Positions 28,166-40,365 of a DNA stretch of 64,000 nt are shown here, in pieces. Made by a program: the position numbers and the translations under genes. Within the stretch, counting starts at the first letter, position 1. Every line of letters begins with the position of its first letter. This stretch comes from Notolepis coatsorum (lineage: Eukaryota; Chordata; Actinopteri; Aulopiformes; Paralepididae): positions 23,392,005 to 23,456,004 of the forward strand of contig OZ020585.1 in assembly GCA_963971535.1 (NCBI GenBank). The letters run 5' to 3'. Below the pieces are notes generated by a model. The model ran no database searches. It saw only the letters and a list, made by a program, of their open reading frames with translations, and was not told the DNA's origin.

Positions 28166-29872
28166 TGGGTCTCATTCCCGAAATTTTTTCAAAGAGTTAT
28201 TCTGGAAGACTTATCTTGGAACCACTGAGACAGAATCAATGACAAGTTCACTCTGAGTCCTGAACGTGCTGGTAATATGTCTTAAGTGGCTGAAATGGTT
28301 GCACAAATGATATGATCTGATATCTGCTTGGAGAATGGCATTCTGTCTTAAACTCGAAACGCGCGTTCCCGTTCAGGTCATTTGCATACAGAACAACGCC
28401 TCCAGAGCTCCTTATAAGGCAACTAGTGACGCAGCTGTGTGAAAATGGAATGGCGGAAGTGCTTTGCGAGTCTTGCGAGCCATCAAAACTAGATTAGATT
28501 AATGTATTGGCATCATATACAGCTTGTGGTACACCTGCCGCAGCGCGCGCGCACACACACGCGCGCGCGCAGTACTGTATAGGAATGAATGAATGAAATA
28601 TAATATATATAGCCTACGGCGGGCGTAATGAATGAACGCAGTATGGCTTATTATTCCATAATTAAGCCTATACTGTTCATTCGTAGGCGCACACAAGACT
28701 TGTTATGGAATATTAATGCAGTATATTTCCACCGATTAGCTTTAGTTCTTATTTATTTATCCACTGTCATTTCAGTGTTGGTGTATAGGCTATATAGTGT
28801 ATTTCAATATAAGTTTAATTGATTAATGATATATTCGAAGGAATGCAGGTTTATAGCTATATCAACCCCCTCCAATGTACAGTAAATTACCAAGTATGGT
28901 TTTGTCAATATTCCAATGTACAGTTTTGCTTGTACAGTGTAAGTCTATCCCCCACCCACCCCTCCTACCCAACCTCCTCCATCAAATGTACTCTCTTTTC
29001 TGGACTCTTTTTGTATCACAATAAAACAGTACTGTATTTGCAAATCTGGTATGTCATAAATGTATAGATGTAGCAGTACTGTCTATCTGTGTCGTGTGTG
29101 TCATATATGTTATGATGAATTGAAAATGGGGGACCCTGATGTAAACAAGACAAAAGTCTTTCTCTGGTCTGCATCCCCTTAACAATTGTATGTAATTGAG
29201 CTGTACTATACTGCACCCATTCTGCAATCTGTTAATAAAGTTTTCAATCAATCAATCAAACAAAGGTCTGTCCCATTGTATACCAATCAATGGGATACAT
29301 TGCATGTTGACCTGCATTCTTTCAAATGTATATAATTAATCATTAAAACAGATGTGTAACAAATAAGAAATACAAATTCCACAGAAGGCATTAAATAATT
29401 ATTATATTCAATCATTTCACAATAATTGCATAATTGTGTTTGAATATCTGAGTAATTAAAGTAATTATACATTTGTCCAAAATAGCTGGTTCAGATATGG
29501 TTAAGCAGCTGCCCTGTGATCAGATGAATCCATATTATTTATTTTTCCGACATCAAATGCGTAATTTCTTATCGTACAAATATTGTCATATTTATTTTAA
29601 TTATGATTAAGTAATTAATTCCAAGGAGGCCTGTAACGTTGACATGAAGGAATCACTATGAGAACACAGTCTGTCAAGTTAATACAATTTTAAATTAGTC
29701 AATCAATCATAAGACTGCTCCTCAGCACTCTTAAATCTGCTCTCAGCCACGATCAAATCTGATCTCAGGAAAATTTGGGGACTCCCGCTCCCAGCCCTGA
29801 TATGTCTTAAATGGGCCGAAATCTGGCTAAGATGAAATTTTTTGTCGTAAATTCGTTCGAGAATGAGACCCA
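28166..29872. mobile_element. TIR-bounded element of unassigned superfamily, 1.7 kb
   Basis: TGGGTCTCATTCCCGAA at the left matches the reverse complement of the right end (TGGGTCTCATTCTCGAA), 16 of 17 positions. The duplication is not clear: flanks read ACACAA and ATGGGT. Inside is a copy of the LINE 3' tail (29105-29262). The interior has no transposase-like frame. A short GCGCGC-rich block lies near 28540-28570. Confidence 0.6.
29105..29262 (+). repeat. LINE 3' tail copy
   Basis: Contains GTTATGATGAATTGAAAATG, GTAAACAAGACAAAAGTC and CTGCAATCTGTTAATAAAG with a (CAAT)n terminal repeat. It lies inside the 28166-29872 element. Confidence 0.88.
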
Positions 29873-30293
29873 ATGGGTCTATAGCCTGAAGTCTTATCTA
29901 GTACAGGTCCAAGGTTGATAGCAATCCCATGGAAATGTGTGTTTTACACATGTTTTTCTAATGTTTGTATCGGTAATAATTCGGTATGCTCATCCAAAAT
30001 TGAATTGGCTACAAAAACGGTCAATAATTTTCACTGTCAGAGGTGACTGGTCCGTTCACCGGGAGGCAAAACCGGACGTTGTCACTTGTTCGAAACTGAC
30101 GATCGTTGGTTGTTTGATCTTGTAACCCGAGATTGGAAGCACGTAATAGGTTGAGTAGTCTGTCAATTAAGCGGTGGCCATTTTAGCTTTCAAACATTGT
30201 GTTGGTTGATTGGCAATAACACAGCCTGAACCCGACAGACGTGCCGCGACTTCACGCGAGAACTGCTTAACAGGTTAAGAGAACCCCCCCCCC

Positions 30294-30500
<207 letters not shown>

Positions 30501-30713
30501 CCGTGTGGCAGAGGGTCGCAACCATGACGACCAACTCGACGCGGGACACAAACAACTCGACGCCCGATAAACAACCCTGAACAAAGGACTGAATCGGCGC
30601 GGGACGTTGACATATACACCAAGGACTCGCCTGCTAGCTTAGCCAGCCTAGCCAGGCTACCTAGGCCACCAGGACAAAGGACAGAACCACCCCCCCTCCC
30701 CCACAAAGAACAT

Positions 30714-33460
30714 GGATTCTCATTGGAGACTGGAACACGGATATGCAACAAATAGATGCACCCGTCTTCAAGTCATTCAGTAGGTTTTGTGATCTGCATG
30801 GCTTCAGCCAGCTAGTCACCCAACCCACCCAGGTATGTGAATCAACACAGACTACCATTGATCTCATTCTGACCTCTGACAAGTCCAAGATCTCCAGTAA
30901 AGGGGTTATAGCATGCGGGTTAAGCGATCATTATATGATATTCTGTATCCGCAAAAAGCTAAAACAAAAGGCTGGCTGTCACAAAACAGTCACATCTAGA
31001 GACCTCAAAACCTACTCTAGTGAGGTCTTTAACCTAGAACTGGAGAGCCTGGACTGGTCAGAAGAGCTCAGGGGTACACTGGTTGAACAAACATGGCTTG
31101 GTTTCAAAACCAAATTCTCAACAGTACTGAACGACATGGCCCCCCTAAGAACCACCAGGGTAAAAAATCACGCTGAGCCGTGGATGCACTCAGAAATACT
31201 GACCGCTGGGCGGTCAGGTGGCGTAGCGGAGATTGCGCTCGTCACCAATGCAAGAGGCTGCGGTCTCGACTCCCGGAGTCAGCATTGCCTTGGCTTGGGC
31301 TGATCGCTATACTAACTCGTTTGGCTGGGTTAGGGGGAGGGAAGCCGTGGGTGGGAAACTGGCGTTGTGGACAGCGACGCCTACAGGTCAGGTCTGGGCG
31401 CTTGCTCAGCGGAGGCAGGACATAAGGAAGGCAGCGTGACCTCCCACGCGTTACACTTCACCAATGAGAGCCCTCGCTGCCAAGTGAGAAGAGAGCCACT
31501 GGCTGTCACCGCACGTGTCGGAGGAAGTGTGCGGGTACTTCAGGGTTCCCTTGTACCGACCAGTAGGAGAACATGCGCACAACAACCAGGTAGGGGAGGG
31601 AGGGGAATTGGCACAACGACTAAATTGGGACGGGGAGAAAAACAGAGAAAAATCTGAGAAAGAGAGACAAAAAAAATAAATAAAAAAATACTGACCGCTA
31701 TGAAAACCAGAGACAAAAAATGCTCTGAGTTTCGTAAAAGTCAGTCAAAGCTTACCAAAAGCTCCAGCAGTGAACTCCAAGCCCACGTGACTGAACTCAA
31801 ACTGCAAAGAAACAGACTAAGAAATGAAGTAAACTCCATGATCAAAACTGCAAAAAAGAATTTCATCAGTGACAAAACTGAGGAAAAAGAAATTAAACCC
31901 TGTGAACTTTGGAAATTACTCAATAATCAACTAGGCTGCAGTAAAAAACTTAAAACCAGATTTTCAAACATAAACATAAAGACGGATAACACGCTCATCA
32001 CCGACAAGCTGGATGTGGCCAATTACTTTACACATTTTCTTCACAAACATAGCCACAACACTGGTAAATAAACTACCCTCCCACTCAGGACATTTTGGGG
32101 TAGAACACATCATAGCCTACTACAATAACCTAGGGGGCCGCAAAGACGATTTCAAACTAGAAATGGTAACAACAGCTGAGGTACTCAAAAAACTGAGCGC
32201 CCTCCAACCTAACAAGGCCACTGGCCATGACAATATCCCCTCCAAATTCCTCAGAGACTCAGCAGCCGCCATCACCCCAGTCATCACACACATAATAAGC
32301 CTCTCCATAAAACAGGGACACGTACCCAAAGACTTCAAAATTGCGAGAGTAACCCCCCTGCACAAAAAGGGCAGCAAATTAGATCCAGGCAACTACCGCC
32401 CTGTTTCTATTCTTACCTCCATCTTGAAAGTCATGGAAAAAATAGTATACAAACAGGTCGAAAAGTACTTTGCGGAAAAAAATCTAATCTTCGAATTCCA
32501 ATCTGGCTTCAGAACATCCCACTCCACTGACACATGCCTTCTCTATTTGAACGACCACATCAAACAAGAGGTGGATGCGGGCAAATACTGCGGCATGGTC
32601 ATGCTGGACCTACAAAAGGCCTTCGACACTGTCAATCACTCCATTCTGATTGACAAGCTAAAAGCAATTAGTTTTGATAGTCTATCAGTGAGCTGGATGC
32701 AATCCTACCTGGAGGGGAGAGAACAGATGGTGGAGGTAAACGGTACCCTATCCCCCCCCCCCTCCCAGTGAGCTGTGGTGTTCCACAAGGAAGCATACTA
32801 GGACCGCTACTGTTCCTAATTTATGCAAATGACATGTCGTCAGCTTGTGACTGCAACTTGTTCCTGTTCGCGGACGACTCAGCCCTGCTGGTCTCTGACA
32901 AGAACAAGTTACAGGTTGAAAAAACCCTCAGCTCGGAACTAGGCAAAATCTGCACCTGGCTCGCTGACAACAAACTATCATTACACCTGGGTAAAACAAA
33001 GTCCATTCTCTTCGGTTCAAATAACAAACTCAGCAAGGCCAACGGCTTCTCAGTTACAGTGGGTGACAATATTGTCACAAGGAAAGATGAAATTACATAC
33101 CTGGGTTCTATCCTAGATGCAAATCTTTCCTGTGACAAAATGGCATCCAATGTAATAAAAAAAAGTCAACCAACGAACTAGATTCTTGTACCGGATCTCC
33201 TCTCTGGTAAACAAGAATACCCTGAAGACTCTGGCAGGAGCACTCATTCAAGGGTACTACGACTATGCTTGCACCTCATGGTACCAAAGCACCTCAAAGG
33301 CGCTAAAAACAAAATTACAAACATCACAAAACAAACTGGTCAGACTACTGCTTGACCTTACCCCTAGAACTGCTTGACCTCACCCCTGCCCACTTTGACA
33401 ACCTAGGATGGCTTAGAGTAGTCGACTCAGCTGTAGTTTTTCCACAGTATTGAGAGACAA
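30714..33460 (+). mobile_element. L2/CR1-group LINE with endonuclease and RT domains, inactivated
   Basis: This is the most complete LINE ORF2 of the window. The endonuclease C-terminal half begins LIGDWN near 30722 and includes the SDH motif (GLSDHYMI, about 30924). A SINE interrupts the ORF at 31208. The linker resumes at 31700. RT motifs follow in order: NYRPVSIL (about 32390), FQSGFRTSHST (about 32497), motif A DLQKAFDTV (about 32605), motif B PQGSILGPL (about 32787) and motif C FADD (32867-32878). A C-terminal YRISSLVNKNTLKTLAGAL region ends near 33377. Frame breaks occur near 32071, at the C9 run near 32758, and near 33165. The element is therefore dead. The endonuclease N-terminal part is missing, with a CA tract upstream. 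Confidence 0.88.
31208..31685 (+). mobile_element. tRNA-headed SINE, family A, copy 3
   Basis: Head GGGCGGTCAGGTGGCGTAGC, A-box-like GGTGGCGTAGCGGAG, B-box-like GGTCTCGACTCCC, and an A-rich tail with AAATAAATAAA. It lies in the LINE coding region, with a perfect 14-bp duplication AAATACTGACCGCT at 31194-31207 and 31686-31699. This is the best-defined copy of the family. Confidence 0.92.
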
Positions 33461-33664
33461 TACTTGTCGAACTATCTAACAATAATTACCTCATTTACAA
33501 GTTGTATTTAAGTTTGCAAATAAGGGCAAATAAGGGAACACATTAATGACATTTCAAAGAAGTAAAAAAAAAATCGGTTTTTTGAAGAGCAAGAAATTTT
33601 TTCGTTACCTGACACTTGTATCTCCCCGGATCAAATCGGGTTTGGTCACGTCGGGGCACATATA

Positions 33665-33740
33665 TGTTATGATGAATTGAAAATGGGGGACCCTGATGTA
33701 AACAAGACGAAAGTCTTTCTCTGGTCTGCAACCCCTTAAC
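33665..33740 (+). repeat. LINE 3' tail copy, truncated
   Basis: Starts TGTTATGATGAATTGAAAAT and breaks off after CAACCCCTTAAC, before the usual CAATCTGTTAATAAAG end. It is followed by a poly-G run (33778-33800). Confidence 0.82.
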
Positions 33741-33950
33741 CAGTGTGCGAACCATAGCATGGTCTTTGGGTGAGCCAGGGGGGGGGGGGGGGGGGGGGGG
33801 CGGCACGCGGACTGTTGGAGGATACTGTGATCGCAGCCTGTAGCCTGTAGGCCTTGTGTATGTATGTATGTGACAAATAAACCTCTTGAATCCTGTCATA
33901 TATTCAATCAGTTTCAGTAACTACAGAACACATAATACTAGACAACTCAC

Positions 33951-34166
33951 TTGTTGAGGTCCGGCCGTCTGGACGGTCTGGGCTTCCACGGCACGGTCAC
34001 CGGGCGTTGTAATACTAATAATAGTCCCCACCGGAGCAGCACCAAGCAGGTGTAATTGTAACGGCGTCGCCTGTATGATCCCGCGGCCCGCCTCCTGCTG
34101 CTCTGTCAGCTTCACTGTCTTCGTGAAACCAAAATTGGTTAGGCTTACTTGTTTTCGTTTAGACAT
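33951..34166 (-). CDS. Possible first coding exon, 72 residues, phase-0 donor
   Basis: The minus-strand ATG at 34166 opens a frame beginning MSKRKQVSLTNFGFTKTVKL. After exactly 72 codons it meets CAA | GTGAGT, a good splice donor (33945-33950). The stop 10 codons further on is then intronic. The first 15 residues carry a basic KRK and a QxxLxxF pattern similar to PIP-box peptides. Similar MSKRKQ starts are seen in transposase-derived (hAT or zinc-finger) proteins, by recollection only. The rest is Ala/Thr/Val/Gln-rich. The upstream sequence (34170-34320) has some CpG. No second exon was found. It may be a host gene exon leaving the window or part of a domesticated or dead transposon. Function unknown. 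Confidence 0.4.
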
Positions 34167-34576
34167 TATGCATTCCTGAGTGACCTTATTTACTGGCTGT
34201 CAAAACGATCACTGTGTCAACAAGTCACAGCACAGGTTACAAAGTGGGTCAAGTTTGATTTGTACCGTGCGTGCGTGCAGGCTGCAGCGCCGCCGCGCTC
34301 CGAATGGTAATTGCAAGAATAGCATGCATGTTGCCATATTACGTGTGAATTAGTGCGCAAATCATTAATCATACATCCAAAATAGCATACGTTTATTATT
34401 ATACACGGTGATGATACAGAAAATTACAGAAAAATTACAAATGCATGGCAAAAGTAGCATTTATTTTCAGTAATTTAGAGACCCCCAGGGGAGCTTTAGA
34501 GACCCCCAGGGGAGCTGATGTCTGATCTAGGGGAGCTATAGCGGACCGAGCTCCCCCCGTGGATCGCACCCTGCCC

Positions 34577-34672
34577 TTAACAATTGTGTGTATTGAGCTG
34601 TACTTTATTGTACCCATTCTGCAATCTGTTAATAAAATTTTCAATCAATCAATCAATCAATCAATCAATTAA
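34577..34672 (+). repeat. LINE 3' tail copy, 5'-truncated
   Basis: Begins CCCTTAACAATTGTGTGTAT and ends with CTGTTAATAAAATTTTC and (AATC)n. It runs directly into a CA microsatellite. Just before it, GAGACCCCCAGGGGAGCT is present as two tandem copies near 34480-34515. Confidence 0.85.
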
Positions 34673-35231
<559 letters not shown>

Positions 35232-35270
<39 letters not shown>

Positions 35271-35285
35271 GTGTGGGGGGGGGGT
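35232..35285. repeat. (GT)n microsatellite and G run
   Basis: A short GT run ending in a run of ten G, directly upstream of a Rex1 3' fragment. Confidence 0.9.
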
Positions 35286-35337
35286 TCAATCATTGCCAAG
35301 ATCATGATGTCACTGTGCATATACTGTACTGTACAGT

Positions 35338-35877
35338 ATACATCCCCAGGCCATCAGGTTGCTCAACGAACAATAACACTATGCAACAACCATCAAATGC
35401 ACTCACAACACACACATCCACACGCACACACTCACTTTCAACAAACAACACACTGCAGCACCCACTCTCCACACTTTAGAACACCTAAACACACTTTATA
35501 TTTATTGGTAAAGGATTTGCACTACAACCCATACCTCAGTACACCTTACTGTAAATTGTACCTAAATTGTACCTCATCCCATTTCTGCTTTGCACTATAT
35601 AGTATTGTATATTAGTATATTGCATAGTATATTGTATATTGTATGGTAACTCAGTTACTCTATTCTGCATCGAACATTGTACATATGTATATACTGAACA
35701 CTGTGTCTACGTACGTGACTTCTATTTTTACTTGTATTTTTCACATGCTATACTATTTTATTTTATTTCATACTTATCTTTTGTCTAGCACAGTCTCTGG
35801 AGCGTAACAGAAAGAAGCATTTTGTATAAAAGTATTCTGTACTTCTGTATGACAACTATTAAAGAAACTTGAAACTA
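35338..35877 (+). mobile_element. Rex1 LINE, 3' end only
   Basis: Starts CCCCAGGCCATCAGGTTGCT, which encodes the final [10 protein letters not shown] and stop of Rex1 RT, identical to the end of the copy at 40366-41853. The rest is the 3' untranslated region, ending CTGTATGACAACTATTAAAG and GAAACTTGAAACT. It is a strong 5' truncation, as expected for a LINE. Confidence 0.88.
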
Positions 35878-36220
35878 CATCATTGTGCTCCAATTCAATA
35901 CTTTTCCATAATCCAGAATAATCAGCCCTTCCTCCTCCACCATGCTTTAAGGAGATTCTTTAGACTGAATAACGTCTTATGAATCGTGTAATCGGCATGC
36001 TTGCGCCGTAGAGGGATCGGCCTCAAACGTGAACATGTAGTTCAACCTCATTCCTTGTTTGAAGGTGGAAAGTCAAAAGGACCCCCCCCCCCCCAAGTTC
36101 AAAATGAGGTTGGAAGTTATGACAAGCTGTCACAAATGGAGACATTTCCCATTATGTGTTAGCATACTGTAATTATAGCCTACATATTTCCACATATGGT
36201 GATCTCAAGTCATTTAATAA
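35878..36220. other. No gene seen
   Basis: Ordinary sequence with a C run near 36083. Nothing recognised. Confidence 0.35.
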
Positions 36221-36706
<486 letters not shown>

Positions 36707-37084
36707 ATGTCATTACAATTTAAATAAAGATATTGTAATATATTTTAATAAAACGTTTTTATTTCTTACAGTGTTTACCTGTAGTTCACCATGCCTGATA
36801 ACATTTCTGTGGATTGTATGCTTGGTCAATGAGTTCAATATGGGAGGTTGACCTTGACTGAAACTCTAAGGAAACAATCAGCTTACATGACAACAAGTGA
36901 CATGACCTACTGTTCACCTTCTCCTTTCCCCCCCCTGTATACCATCACACAGACCTGGCAGTAGGTGATATTGACTCACGGTACATGCTGTGGGTGGATG
37001 GAATTCACAATAGGAGCCAAGAGGCGACACAAGGATTGCTCAAAAAGCTCAGTTTTTTTCTTCTTTCTTCTGTCTCTTTCATAG

Positions 37085-37172
37085 ACTCGCCTGTCTCTCC
37101 AGCTCACTGGGCGTGAATGTGTGGCTTGTACTTGTTCCAAGGGACCATATGGCACACTATCGTACAATATAG
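37085..37172 (+). CDS. Weak internal exon candidate, 88 nt
   Basis: A strong polypyrimidine tract (37051-37080) and ATAG acceptor precede 37085, and AATATAG | GTAAGATG provides a donor at 37173. Between them the first frame is open for 29 codons: TRLSLQLTGRECVACTCSKG and then PYGTLSYNI. A CxxCxC cluster is the only notable feature. No homologous family is recognised, and no neighbouring exon is seen. Such signals arise by chance in a window this size. Confidence 0.22.
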
Positions 37173-38316
37173 GTAAGATGTGAATTCTGCTGTGGGTTTT
37201 GTATGTTTTCGGTATGGAAATGAGTTGATTAGTTGAGTGTGAAATGACTTTTGTTAGGAGTTTATCTTTATTTCTCTACCCATGCATTCGTTTGGTCCAC
37301 ACACAAACAAACCAGTGGGGCTAGGTAAGACATTCGCTGTGAGGAAGATCTTTGTAATGATTTGCCAGAAGGATGAGAAGGACGAGTCACTCAGTACTCT
37401 TGCCAATGTCTGAGGCACTTAGAAACCGTACTGTGTCTTTGGGACTGTCCCAATACATGCGCTTGATCACACTTACACACTTGGGCACTTGGCGTGCGTG
37501 TCCATGGGCTTAGTGTAAGTGCACAAGTGTATCCCACTTCTGCACTTGATCTTACGGCACTTTATCCATATCCTGAGCGGTATTTGGTCAAGTATAAGAC
37601 CCACAATGCATCAGGTTGGTGACGTTTTTTGTTATTGCGAGCCATGAAATCACAGGGTACCCACGTGGCATCCAGAAATGTCAATGCAAAGATGCAAATG
37701 TTGTAACTTCATATTGTATTGTATTGTCAATGTGAATAATAATGTTAGAAAGCTCTGTTAATTTGTCTGCAGTTAGCTAGCCCACATAAAGCTCTGCACA
37801 GCTATAAATAGCAGTGTTACTACAATACATTTATTCTACATAGGGACCAAGGAACACACTTTCCAATTCATCAAACAGAGCAGAGAACGGTGACCTGTTT
37901 AACTACCAGTGCTAAGAACACTGCAACTGATGGATACCAGTGATAGTTTCATCCTCTCTCTGTCATTTCCTTTAATTGGTTGTTCGGTATGTATTTCAGT
38001 AAACATAGCCGAATGGGAAACGGTTTCAATTATTTTCCAAAGACAGCTAAGGCAGGCACCTCGTTCCTGATCGCATCACTGTCACTCCAAAAGTAAAGAA
38101 CACCCTCTCCTGTAATATTGCAGTTTAATTCTGATTGATCTGTGTGCGTGGGGTGTCATGTGTGGGCATGTGTGTAAGGAGAAGCTGTAAGATAAGAAAT
38201 GCAATGGGCTGTGTGTACAGCCTATGTGGGACCAGCAAAACAATCCCTGTTATCAAAGTTTGAATTTTGCTCTCTTGTCTACGCGTTAAATATGAATTGC
38301 TGATGGGCCCTCTTAG
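37173..38316. other. No gene seen
   Basis: Words such as CACTTGGGCACTT near 37480 have inverted counterparts near 38895-38930 (CCAAGTGCACTC, TCAAGTG). This hints at an old larger TIR element around the 38317 insertion, but ends and target duplication cannot be fixed. Confidence 0.3.
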
Positions 38317-38710
38317 CAGGGTTCACACAAGGTCCTTGAACTGCTTAAAGTGCTTGATTTTTGAAAAAAATAAGTCAAGGCCTGGAATTCCTTGAAAACA
38401 GCCCATTTTATAACAAGGTGCTTAAAAAGTCCTTGAAATTCAAATCAACCATTCGCATTGAAAGTTTTGTTCATCCATGATAAAATTGTTCTGAATCAAG
38501 AAATCATATTTTTTTTTAATTTAAATTGTAACTAATTGTCGGAAATTGGTTTTAAGCCATACATATTGGATCAGATAAATTTTTTCTATAAAAAAACGCA
38601 TTTAAAAGTGAATTGTATCCTTTTAAATGTCCTTTTAAAATGAAAAATATTGCTTAGAAAAGTACTTGAAAGTCCTTGAATTTCATTTTGCAATGTCTGT
38701 GGGAACCCTG
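38317..38710. mobile_element. hAT-like MITE with CAGGGTTC/GAACCCTG ends
   Basis: Left end CAGGGTTCACACAAGGTCC and right end GTCTGTGGGAACCCTG are imperfect inverted repeats. TCTTAG flanks both sides (38311-38316 and 38711-38716). The interior repeats CCTTGAA/TCCTTGAAA words many times, typical of a common fish MITE. The duplication is only 6 bp instead of the 8 expected for hAT, so superfamily is tentative. Confidence 0.6.
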
Positions 38711-39060
38711 TCTTAGAAAAAGGCCAAGAACAATGCCAAACATAGCCAGCACAATCAGCTGCATTTTTGTGTAGAACAGTTATGTTAGATCTTTCATCAA
38801 CAGATGAAAACTGGTTCCAGTTGTTTTAAATATCCCTGCGCACTTGATACCTACTTGTACACTATAGGCAAAATTACATTCCACCTCGCCAAAGTGTGTA
38901 TGTACCCAAGTGCACTCAGTCAAGTGTGGAGGAATGGGATAGCCCCTGAGTGTTGCAGAATGCACTTTAAACCCTACTGTGTCTATGTACCGGAGTTCTC
39001 TGCTGTGCAGCGGAATGGAGGTCCTTTCGGAGAGAATGAAATATTTAGCGCTGAAACATG

Positions 39061-39240
39061 TTTAAATTCTGGCTGACCGATGAACCAAAAGGTTTCTGGT
39101 TCGATTCACCAGCACTGACAGGAGGGTCGATTAACAGCCGCAAGCCGGCTGACTGGCGGGCGATGAGTATTGCATCTTCAATGATACGTCCCCTTGGGCA
39201 AGGCACAGCACCCCAGATTAAAAGCCAGCCCCAAGGGGGG
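39061..39240 (+). mobile_element. SINE-like fragment with tRNA-type B box
   Basis: GGTTTCTGGTTCGATTCACC contains a B-box-like GGTTCGATTCACC. CCCCTTGGGCAAGGCAC downstream resembles the CTTGAGCAAGGCAC block of fish SINEs. It ends in a long G run (39237-39255). No duplication or tail defines the 3' end. Confidence 0.45.
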
Positions 39241-39779
39241 GGGGGGGGGGGGGGGCACTGCACTGCAGTCAACCACCTGCTCTCTGATGAAATCCACATG
39301 TAGGAGACGACACGTCTGTGTGTGTCTAGGAGACTAATTCCAATTAGCTTGTGTAAACTTGCCATCATATTGATCTTCATCTTCCAGCCGTTATGAACCG
39401 TCAATAGAGCATATTTTATGTAAACCAGTCATGAGAATTAATGAGGTTAATTTATAGGGAGAAAAAAATATCCCCCCCTGGAATTACACCTTTTGAAGTA
39501 AGTTATTCCTGGGTTCTCTTTCTATGTGCCAACACTGCAGAAAATCGAGTGAATTTATTACTGGGAGAAATTATCTTGATTTCTGGTTTAGCCTGTTTTA
39601 GCCCAGTGTTGTGCTGTTGTGTAGCGACTAGCGATACTAATTCCAAGGGAATAGAACATACCAGAGGAAAAGTCATGCTAACACATGTCAAGACTGTCAC
39701 ACTAAGTATACAAGTGATGCAAACTAATATTCCCGATAGGACTTTTATCAACTGGGGTTTTTATCTATGGTAAATGAAC

Positions 39780-40012
39780 TGCCTTTATATATCGCTTTTA
39801 TCCAAAGCGATTTACAACTTATGCCTCACATTCATCCATTCACTCACACACCGATGGCAGAGGAAATCGTGCCAGATGCCAACAGAGCAGTTAGGGGTTA
39901 AGTGTCTTGCTCAAGGACACTTCCGACACGCTGCCGGGAGGAGCCGGAATTGAACCGGGAAGCTTCAGATTACAAGACGACTGCACTACCTTCTGAGCCA
40001 CTGTCGCCCCTA
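39780..40012 (-). mobile_element. tRNA-derived SINE, family B, copy 2
   Basis: On the minus strand: head GGGGCGACAGTGGCTCAGAA with A box, B-box-like GGTTCAATTCCGG, then CCTTGAGCAAGACACTTAAC, and the tail AATCGCTTTGGATAAAAGCG. It is a full-length copy of the family seen truncated at 7788-8009. Confidence 0.88.
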
Positions 40013-40365
40013 TGTATCTGTACATAGTTATCTGGTGTGTAATTACATAACTGTTTCATGGTGTTCACAGACCACCGCACTGGCACCGCAGGCATGTATT
40101 TCACCCCCGTATTTTCGCTGTGATTAACACAGACTGATTAACACTATAAATTCCTCTGTTTTTGTGTTGAGGTGGAGGTTCCTGGTTGCGTGCGTGCGTG
40201 CATGTGTGTGTGTGTGTGTGTGATGGAGGATAATCATTAGGTTGTTTAAAGGACATAGCATGGGAGAATTGACTGATCCCCAGCGCCACACACTTGGCTT
40301 GGAGGAAAGCAACAGTTGTGAGTAGAGGGTCAAGAAAACGTCAGGGAGAAAAAGGTTGTTTTAGT

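Noticed and set aside
37440..38950. Possible large TIR element around the 38317 MITE
   Set aside because: CACTTG-type words are inverted on both sides but no defined ends or duplication could be found.
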